Below are positions 6,755 through 14,082 of a stretch of DNA of 43,492 nucleotides, piece after piece. Position numbers and translations under genes: made by a program. Numbering within the stretch: position 1 is the first letter of the stretch; each line of letters begins with the position of its first letter. Under the pieces are notes generated by a model. The model worked only from the letters and a program-made list of their open reading frames with translations, was not told the DNA's origin and did no database searches. Origin of the DNA: a virus; the IMG/VR virus record IMGVR_UViG_3300047462_000086, positions 1 to 43,492 of that record; one strand, written 5' to 3'.

Positions 6755-7110
6755 ACCCGCGGCCGGAGATTGTTTCGGAGACCGAGGCGCTGGCGCTTCG
6801 GCTGTATCTTGAAGTCGGCAGGTTGGACGAGGACTTGATGACCGAGAATTTCTACCGAGAAGGCGGCGACCGTGATTTTTGGATGAAGATCGCGCGGGCG
6901 GCGGAAAGCGCGTTTGAAGATTGGCTGAAGGCGTTGCCGCCATCGATCAGTTATCCGGAGCATCAGCGGCTGGTTCGGGAAGCGAAACGCGCGAGCGATG
7001 ACGGCGAATATGCGCTGGAGCTGGAACGGGCGATCGTAAAGCTGGTGCTTATGATTGAGAAGGATCGTCCACTGACGGCGCGGTTGCCGCATCTGGGCAA
7101 GGTGACGTGA
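6751..7110 (+). CDS. Unknown early protein
   Basis: This 119-residue acidic, helix-rich protein has no recognised family. The GTG start at 6751 is chosen because it overlaps the B stop (GTGA). An in-frame ATG at 6715 would add 12 residues inside B. The segment FYREGGDRDFWMKIARAAESAFEDW is amphipathic. It lies between B and gam, where Mu keeps small non-essential early genes. Confidence 0.7.
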   Translation: MNPRPEIVSETEALALRLYLEVGRLDEDLMTENFYREGGDRDFWMKIARAAESAFEDWLKALPPSISYPEHQRLVREAKRASDDGEYALELERAIVKLVLMIEKDRPLTARLPHLGKVT

Positions 7111-7391
7111 CGTTAGATGATTGCCCGGAATGCGAGGGGACAAGGCTGCGCTCCGGGCCGGTTTTAGACGCATGCAGGCGCTGCGCGGCGATTGCCGAAA
7201 AAATTTGGCTCATTCGCTCCTCGATGGCTGGACTCGAATCGTTTTACCTCCACAACTTAAAGGACGCTGACTATGGGACAGAAAGAGAAGACTGCCAAAA
7301 AGGTGAAGGCGCTGGCGACGCCGACGGCGATTCCGCAAAGCCGCGAGGCTGTGGCGATCGCGATCAGCAATATCGGTGCCGCGCGGCGTAA
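7107..7391 (+). CDS. Small zinc-ribbon-like protein overlapping gam
   Basis: GTG at 7107 overlaps the previous stop (GTGA). The first 55 residues are protein-like, with paired cysteines CPEC (residues 6-9) and CRRC (23-26), which suggests one structural zinc site. No stop appears before 7391, so the frame runs about 119 bp into gam. The C-terminal 40 residues have the composition of a gam shadow (GDADGDSAKPRGCGDRD). Either the overlap is real or a sequence change removed the original stop. The function is unknown. Confidence 0.5.
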   Translation: MTLDDCPECEGTRLRSGPVLDACRRCAAIAEKIWLIRSSMAGLESFYLHNLKDADYGTEREDCQKGEGAGDADGDSAKPRGCGDRDQQYRCRAA

Positions 7392-7812
7392 GCGGCAGAG
7401 CATCGAGGCCGAGATGAACGAGCATCTCGCGCGGATCAAAGAACACTACGAAAAGCTCGCGGCGCCTTACAATGAGACGATCCTGCAGCTGCAGACGGGC
7501 GTGCAGATTTGGTGCGAGGCGAACCGGGATGCCTTGACGCAAGGCGGAAAGGTGAAGACGGCCGGGTTTACTTCGGGCGAAGTGAAGTGGCGTGTGACGC
7601 CGCCGAGCGTTGCGGTGAAGGCCGCAGCGAAGGTGATCGAGACGCTGCGAAAGATGGGGTTGGAACGGTTCATTCGCACAAAGGAAGAAGTGAACAAGGA
7701 TGCGATTTTGGCGGAGCCGGACGCGGCGCGGGCGGTGCCTGGCATCAGCATCGGCCAGATGGAAGAATTCGTGATCGAACCGTTCGACGTCAAACTCGAT
7801 GAGGTGGCGTGA
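7273..7812 (+). CDS. gam: Gam host-nuclease inhibitor
   Basis: This 179-residue protein matches Mu Gam closely. After a coiled-coil N-terminal half (RRKRQSIEAEMNEHLARI) it has WCEANRDALTQGGKVKT, GEVKWRVTPPSV and LERFIRTKEEVNKDAIL. Gam dimers, relatives of Ku, coat linear double-stranded DNA ends and protect them from RecBCD-type nucleases during infection. The start at 7273 has AAAGGA upstream and matches the family length. It lies in the early operon and is followed by a TGATG junction. Confidence 0.96.
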   Translation: MGQKEKTAKKVKALATPTAIPQSREAVAIAISNIGAARRKRQSIEAEMNEHLARIKEHYEKLAAPYNETILQLQTGVQIWCEANRDALTQGGKVKTAGFTSGEVKWRVTPPSVAVKAAAKVIETLRKMGLERFIRTKEEVNKDAILAEPDAARAVPGISIGQMEEFVIEPFDVKLDEVA

Positions 7813-8099
7813 TGTTCGCATTTGTTTATCGGAATGGCGTGATCAAGATCGCGCCGCGGCGCCCACGCGATGCCACGGCGCTGCCGCTGGCCGGCGGCCC
7901 GCGCAAGGTGTTGACGCGAGCTGTCAGCGAGATCGCGCGCAAGGGCGTCAAGAAAGGCGTTCTGCTGGTTCCTGGCGTGGCGGAGGCAGAGAGCGATTTT
8001 GACGCTTTGGCGGCGGTGGTGACGTTCAAGGAGCGGCTGGAGAAGCTGCTGCCGGCCGATAAATGCAAGCGGTTCGTACAAGTCAGGGAGGGTGCGTGA
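7812..8099 (+). CDS. Unknown early protein
   Basis: A 95-residue basic protein (FVYRNGVIKIAPRRPRD) begins at ATG 7812 within TGATG. GTG at 7809 is an alternative start. The C-terminal half contains SDFDALAAVVTFKERLEKLLPADKCKRFV. No family is recognised. Tight coupling to gam and to the following membrane peptide supports it as a gene. Confidence 0.65.
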   Translation: MFAFVYRNGVIKIAPRRPRDATALPLAGGPRKVLTRAVSEIARKGVKKGVLLVPGVAEAESDFDALAAVVTFKERLEKLLPADKCKRFVQVREGA

Positions 8100-8281
8100 T
8101 GGCGCCAGGCAGGAATAGCTACCGGGTTCGCGTGCCGCTGTTCGATGCCCGGCAGCGCCGTCTGCAGGCCGAGAAGAGGTGGCCGCGGACCATTGGGTTC
8201 GTGATTTCGTTGAGCATCAGCTTGGCGCTTTGGGCGATGATCATTTGGGTGACGATGCTGTTTTGGAAGGTGATGTCATGA
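8099..8281 (+). CDS. 60-residue single-span membrane protein
   Basis: The start at ATG 8099 shares its A with the previous TGA. A basic N-terminus (PLFDARQRRLQAEKRW) is followed by one membrane span, GFVISLSISLALWAMIIWVT, near the C-terminus. It is predicted to sit in the inner membrane with the N-terminus in the cytoplasm. The function is unknown. It ends in an ATGA junction with the next gene. Confidence 0.65.
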   Translation: MAPGRNSYRVRVPLFDARQRRLQAEKRWPRTIGFVISLSISLALWAMIIWVTMLFWKVMS

Positions 8282-8796
8282 GCTGGGAAGATGTGGCGCC
8301 GCGGCAATCGGCGCATAGAGGCGGATCGGCCACGATGGTGGTGAGCTGCTCCTCGAATGGCGCGGGCGCGCGGTTTTCGCATTGGCTGGGGGTCACGATC
8401 CGCGCCCGGGAGATCGACCTGGCGTGGCTGAAGGTGGGCGCGCTGGTGAAGGTGCAGCGCAACGGGGTGCAGATGCGGCTGTGCAATGATGGCGCGCATG
8501 TGTTGGGGAATGTCGGCGGCTGGAAGGCCGTGAAGGATACGAGCCTTTGCGTTTTGCGGCTGCCGGCGCTGGCGACGCAAAGCAGGATGAAGTTCGGGTC
8601 GACCCGGTGCGATTACGAGATCGCCGAGGGGATGCTTGTTTTCACGCTGCCGGCCTGGTGTTTTTCCGAGATCGCGGCGCAGGGGGCTATTCCGGATATC
8701 GCGCGCCCGCCCGCCGCCGGGGCGGCGCCGTTCAAGATCGGCGCGCCGAGCCATGCGGATGTGAACCGCCGGCGCGGCGTGCCTGGGGCTGATTGA
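8278..8796 (+). CDS. Unknown early protein
   Basis: This 172-residue protein starts at ATG 8278 (ATGA overlap). An in-frame upstream extension to 8179 would overlap the membrane-protein gene. It looks globular and beta-rich (SHWLGVTIRAREIDLAWLKVG) with a proline- and alanine-rich tail (DIARPPAAGAAPFKIG). I do not recognise the family. Its place between gam and gemA corresponds to the semi-essential early region of Mu. Confidence 0.65.
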   Translation: MSWEDVAPRQSAHRGGSATMVVSCSSNGAGARFSHWLGVTIRAREIDLAWLKVGALVKVQRNGVQMRLCNDGAHVLGNVGGWKAVKDTSLCVLRLPALATQSRMKFGSTRCDYEIAEGMLVFTLPAWCFSEIAAQGAIPDIARPPAAGAAPFKIGAPSHADVNRRRGVPGAD

Positions 8797-9011
8797 TGTC
8801 GCGCAAGAGACAGGCGGTTGCGGTCGCCCTCTTCATTAAAAGGCGCGTCATTGAGGAACGCATCGTGCCGGACGCGTTCATATGGATGGGAGAGGAATTT
8901 TTACGTGACCTTCTCCAAGTGCTCGATGACGCCCTAAGCATCGTCGATGTTGGAGTACGGGTTCAAAAAATACTCGAAGCGGCGGAGGTCCAGCATGAGC
9001 ATCGTTCCTGA
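8796..9011 (+). CDS. Unknown small early protein
   Basis: This 71-residue protein starts at ATG 8796 in a TGATG junction; TTG at 8793 is an alternative. It begins MSRKRQAVAVALFIKRRVIE and ends with a charged helix. It overlaps the start of gemA by 17 bp. No family is recognised. Confidence 0.6.
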   Translation: MSRKRQAVAVALFIKRRVIEERIVPDAFIWMGEEFLRDLLQVLDDALSIVDVGVRVQKILEAAEVQHEHRS

Positions 9012-9510
9012 TCGGCGCGCGCGGATTGCGAAGATCCATATCGCCAAGAAAGAGCTTGCCCTGGAGGATGATAGCTACCGTGCGATGCTTATGCGGGTGA
9101 CGGGCAAGAGCAGTTCCACGCATTGCGACATCGCCCAGCTCGACGCCGTTCTGGCGGAGTTTCGGCGTCTTGGATTTGCCTCGGCCAAGCCGCGCGCCAA
9201 AACCGCGCATGACAGGCCGCTTTCGGAACGTGCATATGTGCGCATGATATTCGGGTTGTGGAAGGATTTGAAGCCGCACTTAACTGATAGCAGCCATAAA
9301 GCGTTGTGCAGTTTCGTGAAGCGGCAGACCGGTATCGAAAATCCGGAATGGCTGGCGCCGGAGGATGGCGGGGCGGTGATCGAGGCGTTGAAGGATTGGC
9401 TGGAGCGCTGCGAGCGCGGCGCGGAGGCCGGCGGCAATGCGGCGCGGGCGGGGATTGTGACCCCGAGGGCGCGAAGGCGGGCCAGGCGCGCGCCGCTGGG
9501 CGGGGCGTAG
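8995..9510 (+). CDS. gemA: GemA/gp16-like regulator
   Basis: This 171-residue protein matches the Mu gp16 (GemA) family. The N-terminal motif RIAKIHIAKKELALEDDSYRA is followed by RVTGKSSSTHCDIAQLDAVL and RAYVRMIFGLWKDL. In Mu, GemA is reported to affect host gene expression and DNA supercoiling; the biochemical mechanism is unclear. ATG at 8995 is preferred over an upstream frame start at 8947 because the family motif begins shortly after it. It is followed two bases after its stop by the mor-like gene. Confidence 0.9.
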   Translation: MSIVPDRRARIAKIHIAKKELALEDDSYRAMLMRVTGKSSSTHCDIAQLDAVLAEFRRLGFASAKPRAKTAHDRPLSERAYVRMIFGLWKDLKPHLTDSSHKALCSFVKRQTGIENPEWLAPEDGGAVIEALKDWLERCERGAEAGGNAARAGIVTPRARRRARRAPLGGA

Positions 9511-9511
9511 G

Positions 9512-9853
9512 TTGAAGGAATTCAATTCCCTTTTGGAGCTGCTTGGCGAAGAGCTGACGTTGAAGCTCGTGGAGCGGTATGCCGGCACGCGCGTGATTGT
9601 GCCGGTGAAGATGGTGAAGAGCCATGAGCTGATTGACGTGCTGGGCGAGAGCGGACTTTCGCTGATGATACAGTATTATGGCGGCGTTGTTATGGCGATC
9701 CCGCTGGCGCGGGGATGGCGCATCCAGCATTACCTAAAACAGAATTTGATGATCCGGGAAATCGCCCGTAAGGTGAATTGCTCCGAAGCCGCGGTTTACA
9801 AACATAAGCGCGGGCAGCCAATATCCGACCAGATGAGCATGGCGTTTGACTGA
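9512..9853 (+). CDS. mor: Mor-like transcription activator
   Basis: This 113-residue protein resembles Mor/C activators of Mu. It has two copies of a dimerisation-type segment (LVERYAGTRVIVPV and LMIQYYGGVVMAIP), then a C-terminal helix-turn-helix, MIREIARKVNCSEAAVYKHK. Mor and C bind dyad-symmetric sites overlapping the -35 position and recruit RNA polymerase. The TTG start at 9512 keeps the whole N-terminal domain; the next Met (9611) would remove it. It is the last early gene and lies directly upstream of the first late palindrome. No second Mor/C gene was found, so this protein may activate the late promoters itself. Confidence 0.75.
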   Translation: MKEFNSLLELLGEELTLKLVERYAGTRVIVPVKMVKSHELIDVLGESGLSLMIQYYGGVVMAIPLARGWRIQHYLKQNLMIREIARKVNCSEAAVYKHKRGQPISDQMSMAFD

Positions 9854-9869
9854 CGCCGTTCGCCGGCCA

Positions 9870-9914
9870 GCTAAACCGGTTTAGCAAGAAGCCGTGATGC
9901 GCGCGGCGCAAAAT
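9870..9914 (+). promoter_or_regulatory. Late promoter 1 (lysis block): activator palindrome plus -10
   Basis: The perfect 16-bp palindrome GCTAAACCGGTTTAGC (9870-9885) is followed 23 bases later by CAAAAT (9909-9914) and 35 bases later by the endolysin ATG. The same palindrome occurs at 21045 and 32799 with equivalent spacing. Its position corresponds to Mu Plys. The palindrome centre lies about 43 bp before the start codon, which fits an activator site overlapping a weak -35 if transcription starts near the ATG. Confidence 0.75.
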
Positions 9915-9920
9915 GCCCGC

Positions 9921-10499
9921 ATGATCAGTTATTCCAGCGACATCATCGCGCGCGCGATCGCGCAGGCTTCGGGTATTTCCCGCGCGCCTGGCGAAGAGGG
10001 CCTGGTGCTGCACGCGTATCCGGACCCCGCGACGGGACGTGACCCGTGGACGATCGGTTTTGGTTCGACGCGGATGCTGGATTTCACGACGGGCGTGCGG
10101 CGGCCGGTTCGGACAGGTGATGTTGTGAGCGCAGCCGAGGCCGAGATGATGCTTGAGGCCGACTTGCGCGAGAGCTTGCAGACAGTGCTGGATACGACGT
10201 TCGTGATGCTGAACGGTGACCAGCTTGGCGCGCTGACCAGCTTTACGAACAATGTGGGGCGCGGCGAGAAGGGCGTGAAGGACGGGCTGGTTTGCCTGCG
10301 CAGCGGCGCGCCTTCGACGCTGCTGCAGATGGTGAATGCGCGGATGTTCGAGCAAGCCGCCGGGCAATTTGGGCTGTGGGATTTGGCGGCCGGCCGCGTG
10401 ATGGGCGGGCTGGTGAGGCGCCGCGCGATCGAGCGGGATGTATTCCTTTCCAAGCTGGATATGACGGGCGCGGTTGTTCCCGCCTGGTGGCGGCCATGA
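9921..10499 (+). CDS. Endolysin, GH24 lysozyme type
   Basis: This 192-residue muramidase should cleave peptidoglycan glycan strands at lysis. The GH24 catalytic signature is visible as GEEGLVLHAYPDPATGRDPW then TIGFGST: the Glu of EGL (residue 26), Asp35 nine residues later, and Thr44 before IGFG, as in T4 lysozyme. No signal peptide or membrane anchor is seen, so release should depend on the holin encoded next. ATG at 9921 is chosen over GTG 9894 because its distance to the late palindrome matches the other two late blocks. The stop overlaps the holin start (ATGA). Confidence 0.9.
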   Translation: MISYSSDIIARAIAQASGISRAPGEEGLVLHAYPDPATGRDPWTIGFGSTRMLDFTTGVRRPVRTGDVVSAAEAEMMLEADLRESLQTVLDTTFVMLNGDQLGALTSFTNNVGRGEKGVKDGLVCLRSGAPSTLLQMVNARMFEQAAGQFGLWDLAAGRVMGGLVRRRAIERDVFLSKLDMTGAVVPAWWRP

Positions 10500-10753
10500 A
10501 CACGACGCTTTCGGCTGGGAGTGCGGCCGGCGGCGGGAGCTTCGCGGTGGTGACGCTGCTGATCTACGTGCTGTCACTGCGCGGGATCAATCTGCCGGAC
10601 AATGTCGCGCTCGCGATCAGCGCGCTGCTGACGATGGTGTTTCATTACCTCATCGCGCTGAAATTGTTGCCTAGCCTGCCGGGTGACCCGGCGGCGACCG
10701 CGCCTGGCGACCAGGCGCTAGCAACGCTGACGACAACCAAACCTCAATCATAA
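10496..10753 (+). CDS. Putative holin, two membrane spans
   Basis: This 85-residue protein has two hydrophobic segments, FAVVTLLIYVLSL and ALAISALLTMVFHYLIAL, joined by a short loop (GINLPDN) and followed by a soluble proline- and alanine-rich tail. Size, topology and overlap with the endolysin gene fit a class II-like holin that permeabilises the inner membrane. No specific holin family is named. No recognisable Rz/Rz1 spanin pair follows. Confidence 0.72.
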   Translation: MNTTLSAGSAAGGGSFAVVTLLIYVLSLRGINLPDNVALAISALLTMVFHYLIALKLLPSLPGDPAATAPGDQALATLTTTKPQS

Positions 10754-10765
10754 AGGATTTTTAAC

Positions 10766-11116
10766 GTGGACGGAACAATCGAAACGACCGGGACGGTTTC
10801 CGGTGAAGTCAAAGCCATCGAGGATGGCGTGAACGTGGCGGCCGGTGTGGGCGCCGCAGTGGGCGGGTCGATCGGCGCGGCGGTGGATGCCGGCGTGACG
10901 GCGGCCGAAGGTGTTGTGAACGACGTGATCGAAAAAGCGCCGCACCAGACCGCGCTGACCGATATCGGCAATGCGGTGAATGACGCCGCGCCGCTGATCA
11001 ACCAGGCGGCCGCCGGTCTGACGACGCCGGCGAATGCCGCGCGCATCGCGACGGGGTGGAGTGTGATCCAGTCTATCCTCGCCGAGATCGAGGGTCTGTT
11101 CGGCCACAAAGCCTAA
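10766..11116 (+). CDS. Unknown Ala/Gly-rich protein of the lysis block
   Basis: This 116-residue protein starts at GTG 10766 with AAAGGA upstream. It is rich in Ala, Gly and Val (GVNVAAGVGAAVGGSIGAAVDAG), may form weakly hydrophobic helices, and ends in a WSVIQSILAEIEGLFGHKA helix. It has no signal peptide. Its position between holin and a terminator suggests an auxiliary lysis role, but no family is recognised. Confidence 0.6.
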   Translation: MDGTIETTGTVSGEVKAIEDGVNVAAGVGAAVGGSIGAAVDAGVTAAEGVVNDVIEKAPHQTALTDIGNAVNDAAPLINQAAAGLTTPANAARIATGWSVIQSILAEIEGLFGHKA

Positions 11117-11129
11117 ACCCTGCCTGAGA

Positions 11130-11164
11130 ACGGCCCCTTGCGCGATGCCGGGGGCTGTTTTCGG
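11130..11164 (+). terminator. Probable intrinsic terminator after the lysis genes
   Basis: ACGGCCCC and GGGGCTGT form an 8-bp stem with one G-U pair around a 13-base loop, followed by TTTTC. It closes the three-gene lysis block and may reduce transcription into the glycosyltransferase gene. No promoter was seen between it and 11181, so read-through is probably needed. Confidence 0.5.
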
Positions 11165-11180
11165 GCTTTGAGGATTTTGC

Positions 11181-12257
11181 ATGACCCGCATATTGTTTGT
11201 TCTGAAATTTCGCGAAAATTCCTATGGCGGCGAGAGCGCGCAATACTCGCGCTGCCTGACTAGCGGATTGCTGAACAGCGCGACGTTCGTTTGCGACATG
11301 CTGAAATCCCGGTTCGAGACGAAGCTCGTTCAGGTCGTCGACAATAATTGCATCGATCGAGAGGTTGTCGCATTCGCGCCTGATGTGGTGGTGATCGAAG
11401 CCTATTGGGTCGTACCCGAGAAATTTGCCGAGCTGGGCAAGCTTCACCCGAAGGTGAAGTGGATAATCCGCAATCATAGCAACGCGCCGTTTTTGGCAAA
11501 CGAGGGCATCGCCTATGGCTGGACGATTGATTATGTCAGGCACCCGAACGTGTGGGTGAGTTCCAATCACCCGGCCGCCCATGGCGAGTTTGTCGATCTG
11601 ATCGCGGTCGCGTTCGACACGAAGATTGGCCAGGCTTCGCGCCGCGCCGTGTACCTGCCGAATTATTATCCGATCGCCGGCGAGGTTGAGCCGAGCGCGC
11701 CGTATGCCGGGCGCGGCACGATCGACGTTGGATGTTTTGGCGCGATCCGGCCGCTGAAAAACCAGATGCTCCAGGCGCTGGCGGCGATAACCTGGGCGCG
11801 GCAGAACGGCAAGTTTTTGCGCTTTCATATCAATGGCGGCCGCGTAGAGGGTAACGGCGAACCGATTTTGAAAAATCTTCGCTCGACGTTGGCGGCTCTG
11901 GAAACGGCGCGGCTTGTTGAGCATGCATGGCTCGACCGGGAGGATTTCCTGGCGATGGTAAAGACGATGGACCTGGGACTTCAGGTTTCATTTTCAGAGA
12001 CCTTCAACATCGTTGCGGCGGATTTTGTGACGATGGGCGTGCCGATCGTTGTCAGTCCGGAGGTGCATTGGGTCGATGCGCGGCTGCACGCGTCACCGAC
12101 GAGCGTGGGCAGCATTGTCGCGGCGATGAGCACCGCGCTGAACTGCCCAGGGTGGGATTGGCCGGATCGGTCGCTGGCGCAGCTCGCGCGGTTTGATGAG
12201 GATTCGAAAATTCATTGGGTGAATGGCATCACGCGTGTGCTGGAAGATGTGAAGTGA
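11181..12257 (+). CDS. GT-B-fold glycosyltransferase, GT4-like
   Basis: This 358-residue protein has a GT-B layout. The N-terminal part begins MTRILFVLKFRENSYGG, and the C-terminal half has GCFGAIRPLKNQ and the donor-binding-type motif SETFNIVAADFVTMGVPIV with VSPEVHW. Such enzymes transfer a sugar from a nucleotide donor. It is not part of the Mu core and sits between the lysis genes and the gp25-like gene, so it is probably cargo. Possible acceptors are host surface polysaccharide (altering phage receptors) or modified phage DNA; the sequence does not decide. The start has GAGGA eight bases upstream. The stop overlaps the next gene (TGATG). Confidence 0.8.
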   Translation: MTRILFVLKFRENSYGGESAQYSRCLTSGLLNSATFVCDMLKSRFETKLVQVVDNNCIDREVVAFAPDVVVIEAYWVVPEKFAELGKLHPKVKWIIRNHSNAPFLANEGIAYGWTIDYVRHPNVWVSSNHPAAHGEFVDLIAVAFDTKIGQASRRAVYLPNYYPIAGEVEPSAPYAGRGTIDVGCFGAIRPLKNQMLQALAAITWARQNGKFLRFHINGGRVEGNGEPILKNLRSTLAALETARLVEHAWLDREDFLAMVKTMDLGLQVSFSETFNIVAADFVTMGVPIVVSPEVHWVDARLHASPTSVGSIVAAMSTALNCPGWDWPDRSLAQLARFDEDSKIHWVNGITRVLEDVK

Positions 12258-12421
12258 TGAAACCTACGATCGGGCGGATTGTGCATTATTACGAGGGCGA
12301 TTTTGAGGCGCTCGAAGCAGAGCGGGGGACATGTCTGACACATCCGACGCGCGAAGCGCGCGATGAAGGTACACATTGCGTGAACAGCGGCTGGCGATGG
12401 CCGCCGGCGGCTGGCCGGTAG
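12257..12421 (+). CDS. Small conserved-type phage protein
   Basis: This 54-residue protein begins MKPTIGRIVHYYEGDFEAL, a start I associate with small proteins found in other prophages, but I can give no function. It has two cysteines and ends Trp/Pro-rich (SGWRWPPAAGR). It starts in a TGATG junction and its TAG is directly followed by the ATG of the next gene. Confidence 0.65.
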   Translation: MKPTIGRIVHYYEGDFEALEAERGTCLTHPTREARDEGTHCVNSGWRWPPAAGR

Positions 12422-12763
12422 ATGATGAATGCCGCGGACTGGCAGGCGACGGCGGAATGGCTCGGCTTTATCTGGCTGGTTTCCAACGCGATAGTTTGGG
12501 GGCTGTTCTACCGTGCGCAGGCGGCGTTCGTGACGCGGGCGGAGCATGCGAAGGTGGTGGACAGGGTCGACCAGATCGAGGCGCAGATCACCGGGCTGTT
12601 TACCAACGAGAAGGCGGACACGTTAACCAGAAAGCTTGATGAGGTGACCCGGCAGAATGCCGAGCTGATCGGGAAGTTGCCGGGTGTTGAGAAATCCATC
12701 GAACGGCTTTCGACGCACATCAACATGCTGCTGGAAAACGAGCTTAAGGAGATGCGAAAATGA
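12422..12763 (+). CDS. Mu gp25-like membrane and coiled-coil protein (DUF2730)
   Basis: This 113-residue protein has one N-terminal membrane span (WLGFIWLVSNAIVWGLFY) followed by a long coiled coil (HAKVVDRVDQIEAQI to HINMLLENELKEM). That layout and the gene order match the DUF2730 family, which includes Mu gp25. The role is unknown. The start directly follows the previous stop; a second ATG lies one codon later. It overlaps the next gene as ATGA. Confidence 0.75.
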   Translation: MMNAADWQATAEWLGFIWLVSNAIVWGLFYRAQAAFVTRAEHAKVVDRVDQIEAQITGLFTNEKADTLTRKLDEVTRQNAELIGKLPGVEKSIERLSTHINMLLENELKEMRK

Positions 12764-13059
12764 GCCTGCGCGATGTGATGGCCGAGTACCGGCGGCTGAC
12801 GATTTTGCGGGCGCTCGATGAGTACGGATATTCCGCAAACGAGGATGTGCTGAAAACGGTGTGCAACGAGTTCAGCAATTTCGCGACGAAGGATTTGGTG
12901 CGGGCCGATATCTCGTTCCTGAATGAGCACGGGCTGGTGCGGCTGGAGAAGCTGCAAAAGGAAAGCGGCGAAATCTGGATCGCGCATTTGCTGACAGCCG
13001 GCCAGGAAGTGGCGAAGGGGCGCGTGCATCCCGGCGTGGCGCGGCGGGAGCCTGGTTGA
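12760..13059 (+). CDS. Mu gp26-like small winged-helix protein
   Basis: This 99-residue protein (RLTILRALDEYGYSANEDVL, then DLVRADISFLNEHGLVRLEKL) has the pattern of an ArsR-like winged helix and corresponds in position and size to Mu gp26-type proteins (VpaChn25_0724 family in my recollection). It precedes the gp27-like protein and is thought to belong to the packaging region. ATG at 12760 overlaps the previous stop. Confidence 0.75.
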   Translation: MSLRDVMAEYRRLTILRALDEYGYSANEDVLKTVCNEFSNFATKDLVRADISFLNEHGLVRLEKLQKESGEIWIAHLLTAGQEVAKGRVHPGVARREPG

Positions 13060-13637
13060 TGGGGCGGCCGTCCAGCATCGACAGGCTGCCTCCGGATATG
13101 CGGGTGCTGATCGGGCAGCTGCGCGGCGAGGGGCATACGATCGATCAGATATTGGCGCATCTGGCGGATATGCGCAGCCATGTCGCGGTTTCGCGCTCGG
13201 CGTTGGGGCGGCATATCAAAGGTTTCGACAAGATCGCGGAGAAGATGCGCAACAGCCGCGTGGTGGCGGAGGCGCTGGTGCGCGAGCTTGGGGATGCGCC
13301 GGAGAGCAAGACGGCGAGGCTGAACATCGAGCTGCTGCACGGCGCCATCAATGACTTGTTCATGAACCACCTGGAGGCCGGCGAGGCGGCGATCGACGGC
13401 GATGGTGTGGCGGCGATGCAGGGCAACCCGGAAGGGGTGATGATGCTGGCGAAGGCGTTGGACCATTTGGGCCGGGCGTCGAAGAGCAATGTCGAGTTCC
13501 TCGTGATGGCAGAGCGGCGCGCGACGGAGAAGGCGAAGCAGGAATCCTTTGCGGCCGTGGAGGCGGTGGCGAAGACGGCCGGGCTGAGCGCCGATACCGT
13601 CGAGGCGATTAAATCAAAAATCTTTGGGGTGACGTGA
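13059..13637 (+). CDS. Mu gp27-like protein (DUF3486), putative small terminase
   Basis: This 192-residue protein begins GRPSSIDRLPPDMRVLIGQL, characteristic of the DUF3486/Mu gp27 family, with a helix-turn-helix-like region (TIDQILAHL to VSRSALGRHI). It is considered the likely small terminase subunit, recognising phage DNA for headful packaging. ATG at 13059 is used (TGATG); TTG at 13056 is an alternative. Unlike in Mu, six small genes separate it from the large terminase gene. Confidence 0.82.
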   Translation: MGRPSSIDRLPPDMRVLIGQLRGEGHTIDQILAHLADMRSHVAVSRSALGRHIKGFDKIAEKMRNSRVVAEALVRELGDAPESKTARLNIELLHGAINDLFMNHLEAGEAAIDGDGVAAMQGNPEGVMMLAKALDHLGRASKSNVEFLVMAERRATEKAKQESFAAVEAVAKTAGLSADTVEAIKSKIFGVT

Positions 13638-13822
13638 TGCAGTCATTTCTCTGCGCGGCTTCGCTGCTGATGATGGCGCTGTTCGTGGCCGTGATTTTGG
13701 TGTCGGCGTCGGTGTTGTTCTGGCTGATCGAGCGGGCTGTGAGATCATGGGTGAAGGCGCGGAACAGGAAACGGAACCGGCGCAGCAAGCGACGCGGCAT
13801 CAGCTCCACGAGGTTTTCGTGA
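13637..13822 (+). CDS. 61-residue membrane protein
   Basis: A hydrophobic N-terminal half (SLLMMALFVAVILVSASVLFW) forms one membrane span and is followed by a very basic tail (KARNRKRNRRSKRR), so the C-terminus should face the cytoplasm. It starts and ends in TGATG junctions. The function is unknown. Confidence 0.65.
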   Translation: MQSFLCAASLLMMALFVAVILVSASVLFWLIERAVRSWVKARNRKRNRRSKRRGISSTRFS

Positions 13823-14082
13823 TGGCCGATCGGGTCACTCAAGAGCAGGTGGACGATCAGATCATCGGGGCGGATTATTATGTGTTTCCCGGAACGACGC
13901 TGACGATCTGCGCGTTGAAATTGCGCAATGGTTTCATTGTGACGGGGCAGAGTGCCGCCGCCAGCCCGGCCAGCTTCGATTACGAGATCGGCGAGCGCCT
14001 GGCGATGGACGATGCTAGGCGCAAAATTTGGGAGCTGGAGGGGTATCTGCTGCGTTCGAAGATGGCGGGGCATGTGAAATGA
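13822..14082 (+). CDS. Gp49/gp66-like phage protein
   Basis: This 86-residue protein contains GTTLTICALKLRNGFIVTGQ and FDYEIGERLAMDDARRKIW then LEGYLL. This pattern matches the N4 gp49 / Sf6 gene 66 family of small phage proteins, whose function is unknown. ATG at 13822 is preferred (TGATG junction, motif complete) over an in-frame ATG at 13747, which would overlap the membrane-protein gene by 76 bp. Confidence 0.78.
   Translation: MADRVTQEQVDDQIIGADYYVFPGTTLTICALKLRNGFIVTGQSAAASPASFDYEIGERLAMDDARRKIWELEGYLLRSKMAGHVK

Noticed and set aside
9894-9920. Upstream GTG/ATG starts for the endolysin
   Set aside because: ATG 9921 matches the palindrome-to-start spacing of the other two late blocks. 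The upstream starts would overlap the proposed -10.
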